Assembly (NCBI RefSeq): GCF_900099825.1
Contig: NZ_LT629693.1
Coordinates: 2,542,001 to 2,606,000 of the forward strand
Reading direction: 5' to 3'
Source: Bradyrhizobium ottawaense
Lineage (GTDB): Bacteria > Pseudomonadota > Alphaproteobacteria > Rhizobiales > Xanthobacteraceae
Length of the DNA: 64,000 nt
Part shown: one piece after another, positions 9,577 through 18,097 of the stretch
Layout: the number at the start of each line of letters is the position of its first letter
Numbering within the stretch: the stretch's first letter is position 1
Program-made: the position numbers and the translations under genes
Notes under the pieces: model-generated
Seen by the model: the letters and a program-made list of their open reading frames with translations, nothing else
Told to the model about the DNA's origin: nothing
Database searches by the model: none

Positions 9577-10230
9577 ATGTACAAGCTCTATTCGATGCAG
9601 CGCTCCGGCAACAGCTACAAGGTCCGCCTTGCGCTGGCGCTGCTCGGTGCGCCGTATCACGCCATCGAAGTCGATATTTTGCGCGGCGAAAGCCGCACGC
9701 CGGATTTTCTGGCGAAGAACCCGAGCGGCCAGGTGCCGCTGCTGGAAGTCGCCGAAGGACGCTACCTCGCCGAGTCCAACGCCATCCTCTGGTATGTCTG
9801 CGGCGGCACCTCGCTGGCGCCGGAATCACGGGTCGAACGCGCCGAAGCGCTGCAATGGATGTTCTTTGAACAGCACGCGCTGGAGCCCAATATCGGCGCG
9901 GCCTATTTCTGGCTGTCGCTGGTCAAAGGCGGCCGCGACCTGCAGACCCATGCGCTGGAAGACTGGATGGAACGCGGCTATGCCGCGCTGCAGGTGATGG
10001 AAAATCACCTCAAGAGCCACAGCTATTTTGCCGCCGGACAGCTCACGGTCGCCGACATCGCGCTGTACGGCTACACCCATGTCGCCGACCGCTGCGACTA
10101 TGATCTCGCAACCTTTCCGGCGATCCGCGGCTGGCTGCGGCGGGTCGAACAGACCCCCGGTTTCGTCGCCATGGACTGGCAGCCCGGAGCTGAGGTCGAG
10201 GATCCCGCCCGCATCGCCGCCGGCGCCTGA
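9577..10230 (+). CDS. Glutathione S-transferase family protein
   Basis: 217 residues. N-terminal thioredoxin-like domain YKLYSMQRSGNSYKVRLALA with PSGQVPLLEV and the GSH-contact AESNAI; C-terminal helical domain with LTVADIALYGYTHVA. The serine at the SGNS site is the likely catalytic residue. ATG 9577 fits the usual GST N-terminus; GTG 9562 is an alternative adding five residues. Substrate unknown. It is one of three GSTs in the window (others at 21203 and 22042), not closely alike. Confidence 0.9.
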   Translation: MYKLYSMQRSGNSYKVRLALALLGAPYHAIEVDILRGESRTPDFLAKNPSGQVPLLEVAEGRYLAESNAILWYVCGGTSLAPESRVERAEALQWMFFEQHALEPNIGAAYFWLSLVKGGRDLQTHALEDWMERGYAALQVMENHLKSHSYFAAGQLTVADIALYGYTHVADRCDYDLATFPAIRGWLRRVEQTPGFVAMDWQPGAEVEDPARIAAGA

Positions 10231-10412
10231 CCGCCCGAGCACTTCACATTCGCGCGAGAACACGCCCAAAGGTTAACAACCAGGGGGCACCCGTTAACGC
10301 TTGCGGCGGTTTCGCCGTTTTCGCGCGGGAAATGCCGCAATGTTGCCGGCGGATTCTGCGAGATTTCCTGATGTTCGCCGGTGATTCGCCGGCGTCTTGA
10401 AGGATTTGGACC

Positions 10413-10589
10413 ATGATACGGTCGCCCGGCACGGCAGGCTTTGTGGGCCGCCATGCACCCGTTGCTTCTTCGCGATTGACCAACGCCATCGCCGCTACAC
10501 TGGCGATCGGCGCGCTCTCGCTGTGCCTTGTCGTCGCGCTGACCGTGCTGTCGATCAGGGTCTCGATGGCGATGCCGATCCCGGCGTAA
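10413..10589 (+). CDS. Small membrane protein, 58 residues
   Basis: ATG 10413 to TAA 10589. Residues about 22-50 form one long hydrophobic helix (TNAIAATLAIGALSLCLVVA then LTVLSIRVSM), after a basic N-terminus (MIRSPGTAGFVGRHAP). A plausible ribosome site, AAGGA, lies about 10 nt upstream. No family is recognised. It is followed by a second small membrane ORF at 10752. The composition (one helix, basic flank) supports translation, but this is weaker than homology. Confidence 0.55.
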   Translation: MIRSPGTAGFVGRHAPVASSRLTNAIAATLAIGALSLCLVVALTVLSIRVSMAMPIPA

Positions 10590-10617
10590 TCACGGCTTTT
10601 CCGTTTGCATCATTGTA

Positions 10618-10708
10618 GCGTTTTCGAGCGAAGTGGACGCCGGTTCGCGTCAGGAAAACGCGTCAAAACAAAAAGGATAGAGCCCGGTTCTGATTCAATC
10701 AGAACCGG
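10618..10708. repeat. Dispersed repeat, family 2, copy a
   Basis: GCGTTTTCGAGCGAAGTGGA, then CCGGTTCGCGT and GAAAACGCGTCAAAACAAA, then a perfect 25-bp palindrome (CCGGTTCTGATT, C, AATCAGAACCGG at 10684-10708). Related sequence is found at 10911-10960 (inverted), 38846-38900 and 62161-62234. Confidence 0.75.
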
Positions 10709-10751
10709 CCTCTGGCTAGCATGCGATGATCTCGATCGCGATCGGACCATG

Positions 10752-10889
10752 ATGAAAACACCTGTTGGACTGGTGGCCGTCGCGCTGACGGCAGCGATCC
10801 TGCTTGCGGCGTCGCTCCTGATCGTCACCGGCACCCGTGGCGAAAATCACGCCCCTGCGGTGCGGATGCTCTCCCCCGCCGCAAGGTGA
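10752..10889 (+). CDS. Small membrane protein, about 45 residues
   Basis: ATG 10752 (or the ATG just before it at 10749). MKTPVGLVAVALTAAILLAA continues SLLIVTGTRGEN, giving a single transmembrane helix, then a short polar tail. No family is recognised. It follows the 58-residue membrane ORF at 10413 on the same strand, separated by a family 2 repeat. Confidence 0.5.
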   Translation: MKTPVGLVAVALTAAILLAASLLIVTGTRGENHAPAVRMLSPAAR

Positions 10890-10910
10890 TGCGCCGCTAT
10901 GGGCTTTTGC

Positions 10911-10960
10911 TTGACGCGTTTTCTCCACGCGAGCCGGTGCCCACCTCGCTCGAAAACGCT
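10911..10960. repeat. Dispersed repeat, family 2, copy b (inverted)
   Basis: TTGACGCGTTTTCTCCACGC, GAGCCGGTGCCCACC and TCGCTCGAAAACGCT: the reverse complement of the outer parts of copy a, without the inner 25-bp palindrome. It lies between the small membrane ORF and the DUF486 gene stop. Confidence 0.7.
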
Positions 10961-10964
10961 ATCA

Positions 10965-11315
10965 TCACCATTTGTGGAAAATGAAGAACGCGCCGGCGGC
11001 GATGAAGGCGAAGCCGAGCGCGTGATTCCAGCCCAGCGGCTCCTTCAGATACAGCACCGAAAATCCGGCGAACACGACCAGCGTGATCACTTCCTGCATG
11101 GTCTTGAGCTGTGCCGCCGAATAGACCGCGCTGCCCCAGCGATTGGCCGGCACCGCCAGCCAGTATTCGAAGAACGCGATGCCCCAGCTCACCATGATCA
11201 CCAACGGCAGCGAGCTTTCCTTGAATTTCAGATGGCCATACCAGGCAAAGGTCATGAACACGTTGGAGGCAAACAGCATCAGAATGGGAAGTAGCGAGGG
11301 GGAGATCGTCGGCAT
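10965..11315 (-). CDS. DMT-superfamily DUF486 membrane protein
   Basis: 116 residues with four predicted transmembrane helices. The motifs NVFMTFAWYGHLKF and SWGIAFFEYWLAVPANRWG are typical of DUF486, a small half-size relative of drug/metabolite transporters. PLGWNHALGFAFIAAGAFFI forms the last helix. The transported substrate is unknown. ATG 11315 is preceded by GAGGACA, a reasonable ribosome site; the frame is open further upstream but without membrane character. Confidence 0.88.
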   Translation of the reverse strand: MPTISPSLLPILMLFASNVFMTFAWYGHLKFKESSLPLVIMVSWGIAFFEYWLAVPANRWGSAVYSAAQLKTMQEVITLVVFAGFSVLYLKEPLGWNHALGFAFIAAGAFFIFHKW

Positions 11316-11520
11316 TTTGTCCTCTTGAAATTTCCCGGCGCTAACGACCGGGCGCGGAACCCGGTTCCATGCGATTTCGATATCATTTGATTCCAAAACC
11401 GCAAAAGCGCGGCGCATCCGGGCAACGCCTTCTTAAGACTACATAAGGAAAGCCCGCCGCGATTGAAACTATCGGGCAGACTGGAGACCTTATTGTTTGT
11501 CGCCGGACAACGGATAGGGC

Positions 11521-12339
11521 ATGCGGATCGACTGGCGCGCAATCTCAGGTCCCGCTTTGACGGCAGCAACGGCGTCGATCGCCTTCGTTGTCGACCGGCA
11601 CTTCGTTGCCGTCCCCAATCCCGCCCCGCTGTTCGTCTGCATCGTCGCGCTTGCCGCTTCGATCAGCGGCATTACCTTGGGCCTGATCAGCGCGGCGATC
11701 GCGGTGGCGTCATCGGCGGTGTTCTTTCTCGGGCATCGCGCGGCGCCCGGCTACGACATGTCGGATCTGGCGCGGATGGGGCTGTTGGCGGCGACCGCGG
11801 CCGGCACCGCGGTCATCACCGGCGTGCTGCGGCAGAAATGGATCGACGCGTTCGCCTGGCAGGAGAAGCACCATGCGACCTCGGCGCGGCTGTCGGCAGC
11901 GCTCGATCAGGTCGATATCGGCATCGTGCTGCTCGGTCCGGACACCCGTGCGGAATTCATCAACCGCGCCTTCCGCGACTATTTCCAGCTCTCCGACGCG
12001 CAGGCCGACAGCCAGCCGCCGTTTATCGCGCTGATGTATCACGGCCGCGACACCGGCGCCTGGGAGCTGCCGGAGGACGAATTGGGCCACTTCATCGCGC
12101 GGCGCACCGAGGCGATGCGGGCCGGCGACTCCACGCCGATCAACATCAATCTCACCAGCGGCGAGGTGCTGCGCTTCAGCTGCACGGCGCTGCCGGACGG
12201 CGGACGCATGCTGAGCTATACGCCCGTCACCGACCTCGTCCGCCACAGCGACGACCCCGCGAATGCCGACTACTACCGCGCGCTGCGCGGCGGCGGCAGC
12301 GATCGCTACCTCGCGCGGCAGTTGCGCGCGGCGGAGTGA
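11521..12339 (+). CDS. Membrane protein with C-terminal PAS-like sensor domain
   Basis: 272 residues. Residues 1-100 hold about three to four transmembrane helices in an arrangement like the DUF4118/KdpD-type membrane module. A linker helix (about 100-125) leads to a PAS fold: LSAALDQVDIGIVLLGPDTR, AEFINRAFRDYFQLSD, and a later FSCTALPDGGRMLSYTPVTD. There is no histidine kinase, GGDEF or other output domain, so it may act by partner binding or be a truncated sensor. A perfect 21-bp tandem duplication starts two bases after the stop codon. Confidence 0.7.
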   Translation: MRIDWRAISGPALTAATASIAFVVDRHFVAVPNPAPLFVCIVALAASISGITLGLISAAIAVASSAVFFLGHRAAPGYDMSDLARMGLLAATAAGTAVITGVLRQKWIDAFAWQEKHHATSARLSAALDQVDIGIVLLGPDTRAEFINRAFRDYFQLSDAQADSQPPFIALMYHGRDTGAWELPEDELGHFIARRTEAMRAGDSTPININLTSGEVLRFSCTALPDGGRMLSYTPVTDLVRHSDDPANADYYRALRGGGSDRYLARQLRAAE

Positions 12340-12340
12340 A

Positions 12341-12382
12341 CCCGGCGCCGCGCCCGGTCGCCCCGGCGCCGCGCCCGGTCGC
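12341..12382. repeat. Two tandem copies of a 21-bp unit
   Basis: The unit CCCGGCGCCGCGCCCGGTCG plus C occurs twice head to tail (12341-12361 and 12362-12382) with no mismatch. It begins two bases after the PAS-protein stop codon. Confidence 0.85.
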
Positions 12383-12481
12383 CACAGCGATTGATCCCGC
12401 TTCATCGCGAAGCTAGGAATGGTGCGCCCTCGCGCGCCGTCATGACTTTCCGCGCGACTTCCTGCAGAGAAGGAAACCCGC

Positions 12482-12943
12482 ATGTCCGGCGATGTCACCA
12501 TTCGCTCCGTCACCCGTCAGGATTACGCGCAGTGGCTTCCGCTGTGGGACGGGTACAATGCGTTCTACGGCAGGTCGGGCGCGACCGCGCTGGCGCCCGG
12601 GATCACGGCGATGACGTGGGCGCGTTTCTTCGATGGCTATGAACCGGTGCACGCGCTGGTCGCCGACCGCGACGGCGAACTGCTCGGGCTGACGCACTAT
12701 CTGTTTCACCGTTCGACCACGGCGATCGAACCGACCTGTTACCTGCAGGACCTGTTCACCAGCGCCGCCGCGCGCGGCAAGGGCGTCGGGCGGGCGCTGA
12801 TCAAGGGCGTCTACGCGCAGGCGCAACTGGCCGGTTCATCGCGCGTCTACTGGCAGACGCACGAGACCAACCACACCGCGATGCAGCTTTACGACAAGGT
12901 CGCGGAGAAGTCGGGTTTTGTGGTCTACCGCCGGATTTTCTGA
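12482..12943 (+). CDS. GNAT family N-acetyltransferase
   Basis: 153 residues, the size of a single GNAT domain. The acetyl-CoA binding motif A is clear: CYLQDLFTSAAARGKGVGRA (near 81-100), and the later YWQTHETNHTAMQLYDKVA matches motif B. The acceptor is unknown. AGAGAAGGAAA precedes ATG 12482. The gene is followed 120 nt later by a strong terminator-like hairpin at 13065. Confidence 0.92.
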   Translation: MSGDVTIRSVTRQDYAQWLPLWDGYNAFYGRSGATALAPGITAMTWARFFDGYEPVHALVADRDGELLGLTHYLFHRSTTAIEPTCYLQDLFTSAAARGKGVGRALIKGVYAQAQLAGSSRVYWQTHETNHTAMQLYDKVAEKSGFVVYRRIF

Positions 12944-13064
12944 CCGGTCTGGCGCCCTCTTGAAGGCCCTGTGGATAAGTTTTGGTGTCACCGGCGCGTA
13001 ACATAGCCCGGCTAGGTTGCGCCTGCGTTTGATCAGGCCCCCCGTCTCAGATCACGCGCCCCAA

Positions 13065-13112
13065 GCGGCTCCCGGTCAGTCGCCGCGTCTGACCGGGGCC
13101 GCATCTTTTTTT
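13065..13112 (+). terminator. Rho-independent terminator-like hairpin
   Basis: GCGGCTCCCGGTCAG and CTGACCGGGGCCGC can pair into a long GC-rich stem with a short loop, followed by ATC and seven T residues. It is 120 nt after the GNAT stop codon and about 110 nt before the aldo/keto reductase start. It could end the GNAT transcript or a separate small RNA. Confidence 0.7.
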
Positions 13113-13226
13113 GCTTTATTCCTGCATTCCTGCCCAGCGCCAATCGCGGTAACACCGCACCTTGCAGGCAGACGGCACGCGGGCCACAATGTGCGCCCGT
13201 TCGTGTCACCCCCACAGGATTGATCC

Positions 13227-14165
13227 ATGCAAATTCGCAATCTCGGCGGCTCCGGCCTGCGCGTGTCCGCCGTCGGCCTCGGCTGCAACAATTTCGGCCA
13301 GCGCACCGATCTCGAGACCTCGCGCAAGGTGATCCACAAGGCGATCGACCTCGGCATCACGCTGTTCGATACCGCCGACATCTATGCCGGAATGGGCGGC
13401 TCCGAGACCGTGCTCGGCCAGGTGCTCGGCGACCGCCGCAAGGACATCGTGCTGGCGACCAAATATTCCAAGCCGATGAGCAACGACGGCACCAAGCAGG
13501 GCGCGTCGCGCCGCTACATCATGTCCGCCGTCGAAGCGAGCTTAACGCGGCTGAAGACCGACTACATCGATCTCTATCAGCAGCATGACTACGATCCGCT
13601 GACGCCGATCGAGGAAACCCTGCGCGCGCTCGACGATCTCGTCCGCCAGGGCAAGGTGCGCTACATCGGCAATTCGAATTTTCCGGCCTGGCGGATTGCC
13701 GAAGCCGAACTGATCGCGCGGCAGATGAACGTCGGCCGCTTCGTCTCCTGCCAGGACGAATACAGCCTGGTGGTGCGCGGCATCGAAAAGGACCTGCTGC
13801 CGGCGGCACAGGAATACAAACTGGGATTGCTGCCGTTCTTCCCGCTGGCGAGCGGTCTGTTGACCGGCAAGTACCAGCGCGGCGCGGCGGCGCCTGCCGA
13901 TACGCGCTTCGCCAAGGCGCCCGCCTTGAAGGACCGCTACGTCACGCCGCGCAACGAAGACATCGTCGAGAAGCTGCAGGCGTTCGCGCAAGCCCGCGGC
14001 CACAGCATGCTCGAACTCGCCTTCTCCTGGCTGGCCTCGCGCCCGCAGGTCTCCAGCGTCATCGCCGGCGCCACCCGCGTCGAACAGATCGAGCAGAACG
14101 TGAAGGCGATCGACTGGACGCTGAGCGCCGAAGAGATGGCGGAGATCGACGGGATCACGAAGTGA
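13227..14165 (+). CDS. Aldo/keto reductase
   Basis: 312 residues, normal for the NAD(P)H-dependent TIM-barrel reductases. The catalytic tetrad is visible: Asp and Tyr in LFDTADIYAG, Lys in VLATKYSK, His in LYQQHDYDP. The C-terminal nucleotide-binding pattern SSVIAGATRVEQIEQNV is also present. It belongs to the Tas/YhdN-like group by its opening MQIRNLGGSGLRVSAVGLG. The substrate cannot be inferred from the neighbours. A family 1 palindromic repeat follows the stop codon directly. Confidence 0.93.
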   Translation: MQIRNLGGSGLRVSAVGLGCNNFGQRTDLETSRKVIHKAIDLGITLFDTADIYAGMGGSETVLGQVLGDRRKDIVLATKYSKPMSNDGTKQGASRRYIMSAVEASLTRLKTDYIDLYQQHDYDPLTPIEETLRALDDLVRQGKVRYIGNSNFPAWRIAEAELIARQMNVGRFVSCQDEYSLVVRGIEKDLLPAAQEYKLGLLPFFPLASGLLTGKYQRGAAAPADTRFAKAPALKDRYVTPRNEDIVEKLQAFAQARGHSMLELAFSWLASRPQVSSVIAGATRVEQIEQNVKAIDWTLSAEEMAEIDGITK

Positions 14166-14169
14166 CGAA

Positions 14170-14249
14170 GTCATTCCGGGGCGATGCGAAGCATCGAACC
14201 CGGAATCTCGAGATTCCGGGTCTGGTCCTTCGGACCATCCCGGAATGAC
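14170..14249. repeat. Palindromic intergenic repeat, family 1, copy c
   Basis: Arms GTCATTCCGGGG and CCCGGAATGAC. The inner part holds two further hairpins (GATGCGAAGCATC; GGTCCTTCGGACC). It fills the space between the convergent ends of the aldo/keto reductase and the DUF1501 gene. Confidence 0.88.
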
Positions 14250-14267
14250 GGCGCCTAATTCGCAAGG

Positions 14268-15515
14268 CTACCCCACCAATCCCTGCATCGGCTTCACCGC
14301 CGCGCTGTCCGGAAACACCGTCTCCGCCAGCACGCGTTCGGCCAGGCCGAACTGATCGTGCAGCAGACCTTTCATGACCGCGCGCAGGTCGGTGGTCGGC
14401 GCGAGGTCGCGGCCCTGGTAGAGATTGGCGTATTTCAACCCCGGCCAGTCCGCGATCACCCGGCCGCCCTTCACCGCGCCGCCCGCAAGCAGCGCGATGG
14501 TGCCGGTGCCGTGATCGGTGCCCTGGGTGCCGTTGATGCGCGCGGTGCGGCCGAACTCGGTGGCGACCACGACGACGGTTTCGCGCCAGCGTTCGCCGAG
14601 CCCGCTTTCGAATTCCGCCAGCGCGCCGTCGAGGCCGCCAAGCAGTTGCGCCAAACGTCCGACCGGACCGCCTTCATTGGCGTGGGTGTCCCAGCCGTCG
14701 AAGGCAAGTGCCGCGATCCGCGGGCCGTCATCGGCCGTCATCAGTTTTGCCGCCCCCCGCGCCACCAGCCGCATCGCTCCGGCGCCATTGGTGCCGGGCT
14801 TCGGCTTCATGTCGTCGCCCTGCGCCGCCTTGTCGAGCGCGAGCCCTTGCGTCAGCGCCGCCGCCAGCGCCGGATCGCGGTGGCTGTAGAGTTCGGCCAA
14901 CCGCGTCGCGGTGTCGTCGGCGACCTGCGGCAGCGCGACCGGCGCCCAGCCGACCGTTGGTGCTGTGCCGCGCAACACCAAAGGCGTGGTCGGACCGACG
15001 GCGAGCGCACTCGTCACCCGCTCGCCTCGCGGCAGCGATTCCAGCGCCCGGTTGAGCCAGCCGGACTGGACCCGGCCGGGCCCGGCAAAACCGCTTTCGA
15101 GCACGTCCTGTCCGTCGAAATGCGAACGGTCGCGATAGGACGTCGCCACCGCGTGAACCACCGCGGCCTTCTTGTCACGGTACATCCGCGCGAATTCGGG
15201 CATCGACGGATGCAGCGCGAAGAACGAATCCAGCGGCAGCGCCGCGTTCGGGCCTGATGACGTCAGCGCGATCGCGCCGTGCAGGCCGGCATAATCGGGG
15301 TCGCCGATCGGGGCCACGGTGGCAAGCCCGTCCAGCGCGCCGCGCAGGATGATGACCACCAGCCGCGGATCGCGCCCGTCGGCGGCCCGCGCGAATTTCG
15401 GCAAATAGGCCCAGGCCGCAAACGACGCGCCGCCGAGCAACAGCGCGCGCCGCGACGTGATTGAAGCTCTGAGGCCTTCGCAGCAATTCATGGTTTCCGT
15501 CGGTGTGGTTTCCAT
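14268..15515 (-). CDS. DUF1501 protein with Tat signal
   Basis: About 415 residues. The N-terminus has a twin-arginine-type signal, TSRRALLLGGASFAAWAYLP, so it is probably exported folded. The body has DUF1501 features: VVIILRGALDGLATV at the start of the domain, SHFDGQDVLESG in the middle, VVVVATEFGRTARINGTQGT and DHGTGTIALLAGG near the end, related to the alkaline phosphatase/sulfatase fold. ATG 15515 has GAGGAG 8-9 nt upstream. ATG 15524 would give an ATGA overlap with the upstream gene but puts the ribosome site directly against the start codon. It pairs with the DUF1800 gene, as in many proteobacteria and planctomycetes. Substrate unknown. Confidence 0.88.
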   Translation of the reverse strand: METTPTETMNCCEGLRASITSRRALLLGGASFAAWAYLPKFARAADGRDPRLVVIILRGALDGLATVAPIGDPDYAGLHGAIALTSSGPNAALPLDSFFALHPSMPEFARMYRDKKAAVVHAVATSYRDRSHFDGQDVLESGFAGPGRVQSGWLNRALESLPRGERVTSALAVGPTTPLVLRGTAPTVGWAPVALPQVADDTATRLAELYSHRDPALAAALTQGLALDKAAQGDDMKPKPGTNGAGAMRLVARGAAKLMTADDGPRIAALAFDGWDTHANEGGPVGRLAQLLGGLDGALAEFESGLGERWRETVVVVATEFGRTARINGTQGTDHGTGTIALLAGGAVKGGRVIADWPGLKYANLYQGRDLAPTTDLRAVMKGLLHDQFGLAERVLAETVFPDSAAVKPMQGLVG

Positions 15516-15520
15516 GGGTG

Positions 15521-17113
15521 TCATCTCCTCTGGAATTCCGGCGACATCAATAACAGCGCCAGCGCCTGCTGCCGCGATTCCGCGCGCTCGATGGTTCGCC
15601 GCGTCTCCTCGGAGGCTGCGTCCGCGGCGGCGAGTTCGAGCAGCGCGCGGGGATCGATGCCGTCGGCCAGCCGCGAGGCGATCTGCGCCGAGATATCGAG
15701 CCGCAGCTTCATGCCCTCGGGTGCGGCCCATGCCGCGTTGCTGTCGGGAAAGCCGTTCGGCCCGGCGGGCGCCCATAGCGGCTGCCCCAGCACATTGAGG
15801 GCGCCGAGATAGCGGGCGGGATCGCCGGGAATTTGTGCCAGCAGCCGGCCGCTGGCGACCAGGAATTCGTAAGGCGAGCGCATCTTGGTCAGCGGCGCCT
15901 GCCAGGCTTCGTCGGAATCCACCAGCGCCGTCGCCAGCGCCTTGAGATCGCCGTCGGACTTGACGAAGACGTCCGTCAGCCGCGCCACCAGCGCAGGCGG
16001 CGGATCGTCGGCCACGAAGTGCCGCGCCAGTTTGGTGGCGATGAATTTCGCGGTCGACGGGTGCCGCGCGATATCAGCCAGCACCGCCTCGCCCTGCGCC
16101 ACGCCGTTGGCTTCATAGATCTTGCCCATCACGCGCTGCGCGCCGGGCTGATGCGCATTGGCGTTGAACACGAAGGTGCCGGACGTACCGAGCTGGCCCA
16201 GCCGTCCCGCATAGGTCCAGCCGGTGATGATGCGCGCCAGCGAGGTCACGTCGTCCTGCGAATAGCCGCCGCCGACGCCGAGCGTATGCAGTTCCATGAT
16301 CTCGCGGGCGAGATTTTCGTTCAGGCCGCGGTTGCGGTTCTGCCCGGCGCGGGAGTCCGGGCCGAGCGACTGCTGGTTATCGAGAAAGAACAGCATCGCC
16401 GGATGCTGCTCGACCGCCTTCAACATGTCGGCGAAGCGGCCGAGCACATGGGGACGGATCGCCTCGCGCTCGAACGAGCCCGCCCACATTCGCGCCAAGC
16501 CTCCTTTACCGGCGGAGATGCAGAAGTGATTGGACCAGAACACCACCAGCCGCTCGGCGAATCCGCAATCGGCCATGGTGGCGCGCTGCAGCCGCGCCAG
16601 CGCCTCGGTGCGAAACGTCTTCTGGATGATGTTGAGCTGTTGCGGCGGCGGTTTTGGCGCATTGGGCTGCATGGTCTCGGCAGACTTACCTGAAGGATCG
16701 GCCATCGTCACATTGGCGCCGTCGCCAGCCCTTGCCTGCGATTCTTTGGCCTGCGGCTCCTTTGCCGTGATGTCCATGGCGATGCTGCTGAGCGACAGGT
16801 TTCGCCGTTGCGATTTCGCATCCGGCGACGGCGGTTGCGCAGGCGCTTCGGTCCCAGCGGCGGGTGCTGCCTTGGCGGCGGCGTCACGGGCCTGCTGGAT
16901 CTCGAACTGATAGTCGAACACCGCCTTGCCGAGCGCCGGCGTCGACTGCAATCCGGGAACTTCGAGCAACTCCCCGCTGGGACGGAGAAGCTCGGCCTTG
17001 ACGAAGCCGCGCGGATCGGATGCGGCGTTGACGAAATCGCCGGAGGCCCCGCCCCGCGCACCGAAGCCGAAGCGATTGAGCGCAACGAGGGCTGCTTGCG
17101 AATCGCGGGCCAT
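15521..17113 (-). CDS. DUF1800 family protein
   Basis: 530 residues. DUF1800 motifs: LNRFGFGARGG near the start, RLVVFWSNHFCIS, NENLAREIMELHTLGVGGGY, and QDDVTSLARIITGWTY. Near residues 90-160 is a low-complexity insert rich in Ala, Pro and Gln. ATG 17113 follows AAGGGA at good spacing. It is immediately upstream of and coupled to the DUF1501 gene, the usual order for this pair, whose joint function is unknown although it is often linked to exported or cell-surface roles. Confidence 0.88.
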   Translation of the reverse strand: MARDSQAALVALNRFGFGARGGASGDFVNAASDPRGFVKAELLRPSGELLEVPGLQSTPALGKAVFDYQFEIQQARDAAAKAAPAAGTEAPAQPPSPDAKSQRRNLSLSSIAMDITAKEPQAKESQARAGDGANVTMADPSGKSAETMQPNAPKPPPQQLNIIQKTFRTEALARLQRATMADCGFAERLVVFWSNHFCISAGKGGLARMWAGSFEREAIRPHVLGRFADMLKAVEQHPAMLFFLDNQQSLGPDSRAGQNRNRGLNENLAREIMELHTLGVGGGYSQDDVTSLARIITGWTYAGRLGQLGTSGTFVFNANAHQPGAQRVMGKIYEANGVAQGEAVLADIARHPSTAKFIATKLARHFVADDPPPALVARLTDVFVKSDGDLKALATALVDSDEAWQAPLTKMRSPYEFLVASGRLLAQIPGDPARYLGALNVLGQPLWAPAGPNGFPDSNAAWAAPEGMKLRLDISAQIASRLADGIDPRALLELAAADAASEETRRTIERAESRQQALALLLMSPEFQRR

Positions 17114-17213
17114 CCGATTTCCCTTAAGCATTTCCGGGCGTATATTGGGCGGGATTATACCGCCGTTCGAGCTGAACCCGAGATTAATTCCGTGTAGGAA
17201 TGCCGCCCCGTTC

Positions 17214-17417
17214 ATGACAAATCGGTCAGAAATCCAGCCCGCACGCCGCCTCGCCTGCGCCGGCTGCGGCGCCGAGTTCGGCTGCAACCTGTCGGGACCG
17301 TGCTGGTGCATGGACGAAGCCTACCGGCTGCCGATGCCGTCGGACGGCGGCGATTGTCTCTGCCCGGATTGCCTGCGCAAGGCGGCCACGCGCGCCGCAG
17401 AAGCGGCATCAACATGA
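17214..17417 (+). CDS. Cysteine-rich CWC family protein
   Basis: 67 residues with eight cysteines, mostly as CAGCGAEFGC, GPCWC and CLCPDC. This matches the small CWC family (PF14375), probably a zinc-binding fold of unknown role. ATG 17214 begins the Cys-rich domain region with a short basic lead (MTNRSEIQPARRLA). Its TGA overlaps the next gene start (ATGA at 17414-17417), so it is translationally coupled to the HAD phosphatase. Confidence 0.82.
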   Translation: MTNRSEIQPARRLACAGCGAEFGCNLSGPCWCMDEAYRLPMPSDGGDCLCPDCLRKAATRAAEAAST

Positions 17418-18097
17418 CCGCTACATGGAACGTCAGTGCCGTCCTGCTCGACATGGACGGCACGCTGCTCGACACCGAACGGGTCTATTTCGACAGCCTG
17501 GTCGCGACGCTCCATGCACATGGCTATACCGACGACGTCGTCACGCTCTGCCATGCGATGGTCGGTCTGCCGGGGCCGGAATGCGAGGCCATGCTGCACG
17601 CGCGCTACGGCGACAACTTTCCGCTCGCCGACATCAACAAGGCGTTCATCGCAAGGCGGGATGAGACCTTCGAAGCCGGACTGCCGTTGAAGCGAGGTGC
17701 GGTCGAACTGCTCGACGGGCTGCAGGCGGCCGAATATCCGATGGCGATCGTCACCTCCTCGTCGCGGCGGACGGCGGACGCGCATTTGCGGCTGGCCGGC
17801 ATCCACGACCGTTTTCATGCGATCCTGACCCGCGACGACGTCGTCAAGGGCAAGCCGAGCCCCGAACTCTATCTGCTGGCGGCATCACGATTTGGCGCAA
17901 AGCCTGAATCCTGCGTGGCGGTGGAGGATTCCAACCACGGCGTCACCGCGGCGCTCGCCGCCGGCGCGATCACGATCATGGTGCCCGACATGGTGCCGCC
18001 GACGGACGCCTCGCGCGCGAACTGCGCGGCTGTGGTGCCCGACCTCGGCGCGGTGCTCGACATGCTGCGAACAAGGTGCCGGCTCGAGCGGCGTTAG
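17414..18097 (+). CDS. HAD superfamily phosphatase (beta-phosphoglucomutase-like)
   Basis: 227 residues. HAD motif I LLDMDGTLLDTE (nucleophile Asp13), motif II in VTSSSRRT, motif III lysine in KGKPSPELY, motif IV VEDSNHGVTAALAAG. The size and helical cap between motifs I and II indicate subfamily IA, like phosphoglycolate phosphatase or beta-phosphoglucomutase. The substrate is unknown. It starts on the ATGA shared with the CWC gene. Its last 26 codons are duplicated about 860 bp downstream (18871-18948). Confidence 0.9.
   Translation: MTATWNVSAVLLDMDGTLLDTERVYFDSLVATLHAHGYTDDVVTLCHAMVGLPGPECEAMLHARYGDNFPLADINKAFIARRDETFEAGLPLKRGAVELLDGLQAAEYPMAIVTSSSRRTADAHLRLAGIHDRFHAILTRDDVVKGKPSPELYLLAASRFGAKPESCVAVEDSNHGVTAALAAGAITIMVPDMVPPTDASRANCAAVVPDLGAVLDMLRTRCRLERR

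Noticed and set aside
8100..9584. 494-residue minus-strand frame opposite the GT87-like gene
   Set aside because: Extremely Arg/Gln/Asp-rich, no domain; the plus-strand frame has clear membrane helices and family motifs.
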